Positions 13,086-14,096 of a DNA stretch of 14,096 nucleotides are shown one piece after another. The position numbers were made by a program, and so were the translations under genes. This DNA comes from JAKQHY01 sp034429475 (GTDB lineage Bacteria > Chloroflexota > Anaerolineae > B4-G1 > SLSP01). Positions within the stretch are counted from its first letter, which is position 1, and each line of letters starts with the position of its first letter. The stretch is taken from contig DAOUGD010000092.1 in assembly GCA_034429475.1 (NCBI GenBank), forward strand, positions 1-14,096. Reading direction: 5' to 3'. The notes beneath the pieces were generated by a model. That model did no database searches, was not told the origin of the DNA, and was given only the letters and a program-made list of their open reading frames with translations.

Positions 13086-14096
13086 CCCTCATCCCCCCAC
13101 AACATCCCCTGCACCACCTCCACCTTCGCCTCCGCCCGTGGATGCCGCTCCGCCCACCGCTGCGCGCGCATCTCCAAATCGCCGCGCGTGCCTAGCAGGC
13201 TCATCAGGGCGGTGCGCTCGGCGCTGTCGCGGCCCAGCAATTCCACGACGGCTTGGGCGACGGGCCACAGTTCCCCGCCGCGCGCGGCGATGAGGGCTGC
13301 CAGGTCTTCTTGCCGGTCGCGTTCCCACAGGAGGCAGGCGGTGTGCAGGACGTCCACCAGCGGGACGGCGCCGCCCGCTGCGACGCGCTCGCCGACGCGC
13401 GCCAGCTTCTCCGCCCGCGCCGCCGGGGGCAGCAGCCGCAGCTTCCCCTTGACCTGGCCCACCAGCCCCACACGCTCCATCAACGCCTTGAGGTCCACGC
13501 CGACCGCCGTGCTGAGCAGCACCGCCTCGCCGTCGGGGACGTCCCACTCGCCGTAGCCCCAGCGCCACAGCAGGTAGAATTGCGTGGGCTGGTCGAGGTG
13601 CTCGCCGAAGTCCGGCCGCGCCGCCGCGCCGCCGCCGGCCGCGGAGAGGATGCGCTCGATGGCGAAAGCGGCGACTTCGTGGCGCACCAGGTCGAGGAAG
13701 TCGCTCACGCCGACGGGGCTGCCGTCGTAGCGCTCGACGCGGGCGTAGCGGCTGAAGACCGACAGCCCCGGCCCGATCGCGCTCATAAAGAAATCCGCCC
13801 CGCCGATCCCCGCCGCCCAGAAGCGCTCCAGATAGCGGCGGATGGTGGTGCGGAGGGGGGATTGGAGGTCTTCGAGGTAGCCCACAGAATTGGTAGACGG
13901 TAGACGGTAGACGGTAGACGGGGGCGGGGCGCGGGGCTCGCCGCCGGCCGGCCGCGCCGCCGCGCCGCCGCCGGCCGCGGAGAGGATGCGCGCGATGCCG
14001 AAAGCGGCGACTTCGTGGCGCACCAGGACGAGGAAGTCGCTCACGCCGACGGGGCTGCCGTCGTAGCGCTCGACGCGGGCGTAGCGGCTGAAGACC
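13082..14096 (-). CDS. DUF1156-type DNA methyltransferase, C-terminal part (5' end outside window)
   Basis: The frame is open to the window end and stops at TGA 13084-13082. The visible 338 residues resemble the C-terminal region of DUF1156 (COG1743) adenine-specific DNA methyltransferases: RRYLERFWAAGIGGADFFMS, AIGPGLSVFSRYARVERYDG, VGVSDFLDLVRHEVAAF, and FYLLWRWGYGEWDVP. The catalytic motifs (such as NPPY) would lie upstream, outside the window. Relatives modify DNA in defence systems (for example the PglXI-type enzyme of type 3 BREX, from memory) and are commonly coded beside DUF499 ATPases like the one here. The visible part contains a near-exact internal tandem duplication, 13612-13760 versus 13948-14096, offset by 336 bases and therefore in frame. 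A linker of low-complexity sequence lies between the copies. An ATGA overlap joins the gene to the TPR gene. It is very GC-rich. Family assignment rests on the C-terminus only. Confidence 0.72.
   Translation of the reverse strand, partial: VFSRYARVERYDGSPVGVSDFLVLVRHEVAAFGIARILSAAGGGAAARPAGGEPRAPPPSTVYRLPSTNSVGYLEDLQSPLRTTIRRYLERFWAAGIGGADFFMSAIGPGLSVFSRYARVERYDGSPVGVSDFLDLVRHEVAAFAIERILSAAGGGAAARPDFGEHLDQPTQFYLLWRWGYGEWDVPDGEAVLLSTAVGVDLKALMERVGLVGQVKGKLRLLPPAARAEKLARVGERVAAGGAVPLVDVLHTACLLWERDRQEDLAALIAARGGELWPVAQAVVELLGRDSAERTALMSLLGTRGDLEMRAQRWAERHPRAEAKVEVVQGMLWGDEG
13612..13760. repeat. Direct repeat copy A inside the methyltransferase gene
   Basis: 149 bases match 13948-14096 with three differences (13656/13992, 13662/13998, 13692/14028). 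The spacing of 336 bases is 112 codons, so both copies read in the same frame. Copy A continues into the family-like sequence FYLLWRWGYG and looks like the original C-terminal end. Confidence 0.92.
13892..13919. repeat. Four tandem copies of GGTAGAC
   Basis: Four perfect 7-base copies lie in the linker between the two copies of the methyltransferase duplication. They code (minus strand) for STVYRLPST. The unit is not a multiple of three, so copy-number change by one unit would shift the frame of the methyltransferase gene. Confidence 0.9.
13948..14096. repeat. Direct repeat copy B inside the methyltransferase gene, cut by window end
   Basis: It is identical to 13612-13760 at 146 of 149 positions. 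The match runs to the last base of the window, so the duplication probably extends further. Confidence 0.92.

Noticed and set aside
13002..13903. Plus-strand open frames opposite the methyltransferase gene
   Set aside because: Their Arg/Ala/Ser-rich translations are typical of antisense frames in very GC-rich coding DNA; the minus-strand frame shows family-like sequence.

Overview
This window looks like a piece of a prokaryotic defence island, probably from a Chloroflexota-like bacterium or a metagenomic relative. That placement is an inference from three things: the C-terminal lipoprotein domain typical of that phylum, a caspase protein with low-complexity 'GPQTNIAG / GDGSVIGNNN' segments, and strongly mosaic base composition. 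No rRNA, tRNA, CRISPR array or transposase was seen.

Layout from left to right. (1) 1-714, plus strand: the 3' end of an unrecognised gene that begins outside the window. (2) A 206-base convergent gap holding a perfect 14-bp hairpin. (3) 921-9165, minus strand: a tight four-gene operon, in transcription order a DUF499-type AAA ATPase (9165-5872), an unrecognised 289-aa protein (5859-4990), a RecQ-like helicase with a C-terminal PD-(D/E)XK nuclease (5012-2976), and a caspase-fold (peptidase C14) protease with a beta-sandwich and a C-terminal adaptor region (2933-921). (4) 9206-10055, plus strand: a Phd/YefM antitoxin with a consensus promoter, an imperfect palindromic repeat, a RelE-type toxin and a VapC/PIN C-terminal remnant. 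(5) 10064-14096, minus strand: a second overlapping cluster, in transcription order the C-terminal part of a DUF1156-type DNA methyltransferase that runs off the window end, a single-pass membrane TPR protein, and a secreted or lipid-anchored protein.

The DUF1156 methyltransferase and DUF499 ATPase are families known to travel together in defence loci. Here they are separated by the TPR/lipoprotein pair and by an inverted toxin-antitoxin block. The most striking link is a 47-residue module (38/47 identical by eye) present both in the caspase protein (residues 501-547) and at the N-terminus of the membrane TPR protein (residues 18-64). This suggests that the two gene clusters form one system. 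An inferred model is that the lipoprotein and the TPR domain lie outside the membrane, the shared module lies inside, and it communicates with the soluble caspase. The methyltransferase, DUF499 ATPase and RecQ-nuclease would supply modification and DNA surveillance. The families are seen in the sequence; the wiring is inference.

Base composition changes sharply inside genes. The shared module, methyltransferase and DUF499 gene are GC-rich. The membrane TPR protein after the module, the lipoprotein, the caspase mid-domain and the 289-aa/RecQ pair are much more AT-rich. The region therefore looks assembled by module exchange.
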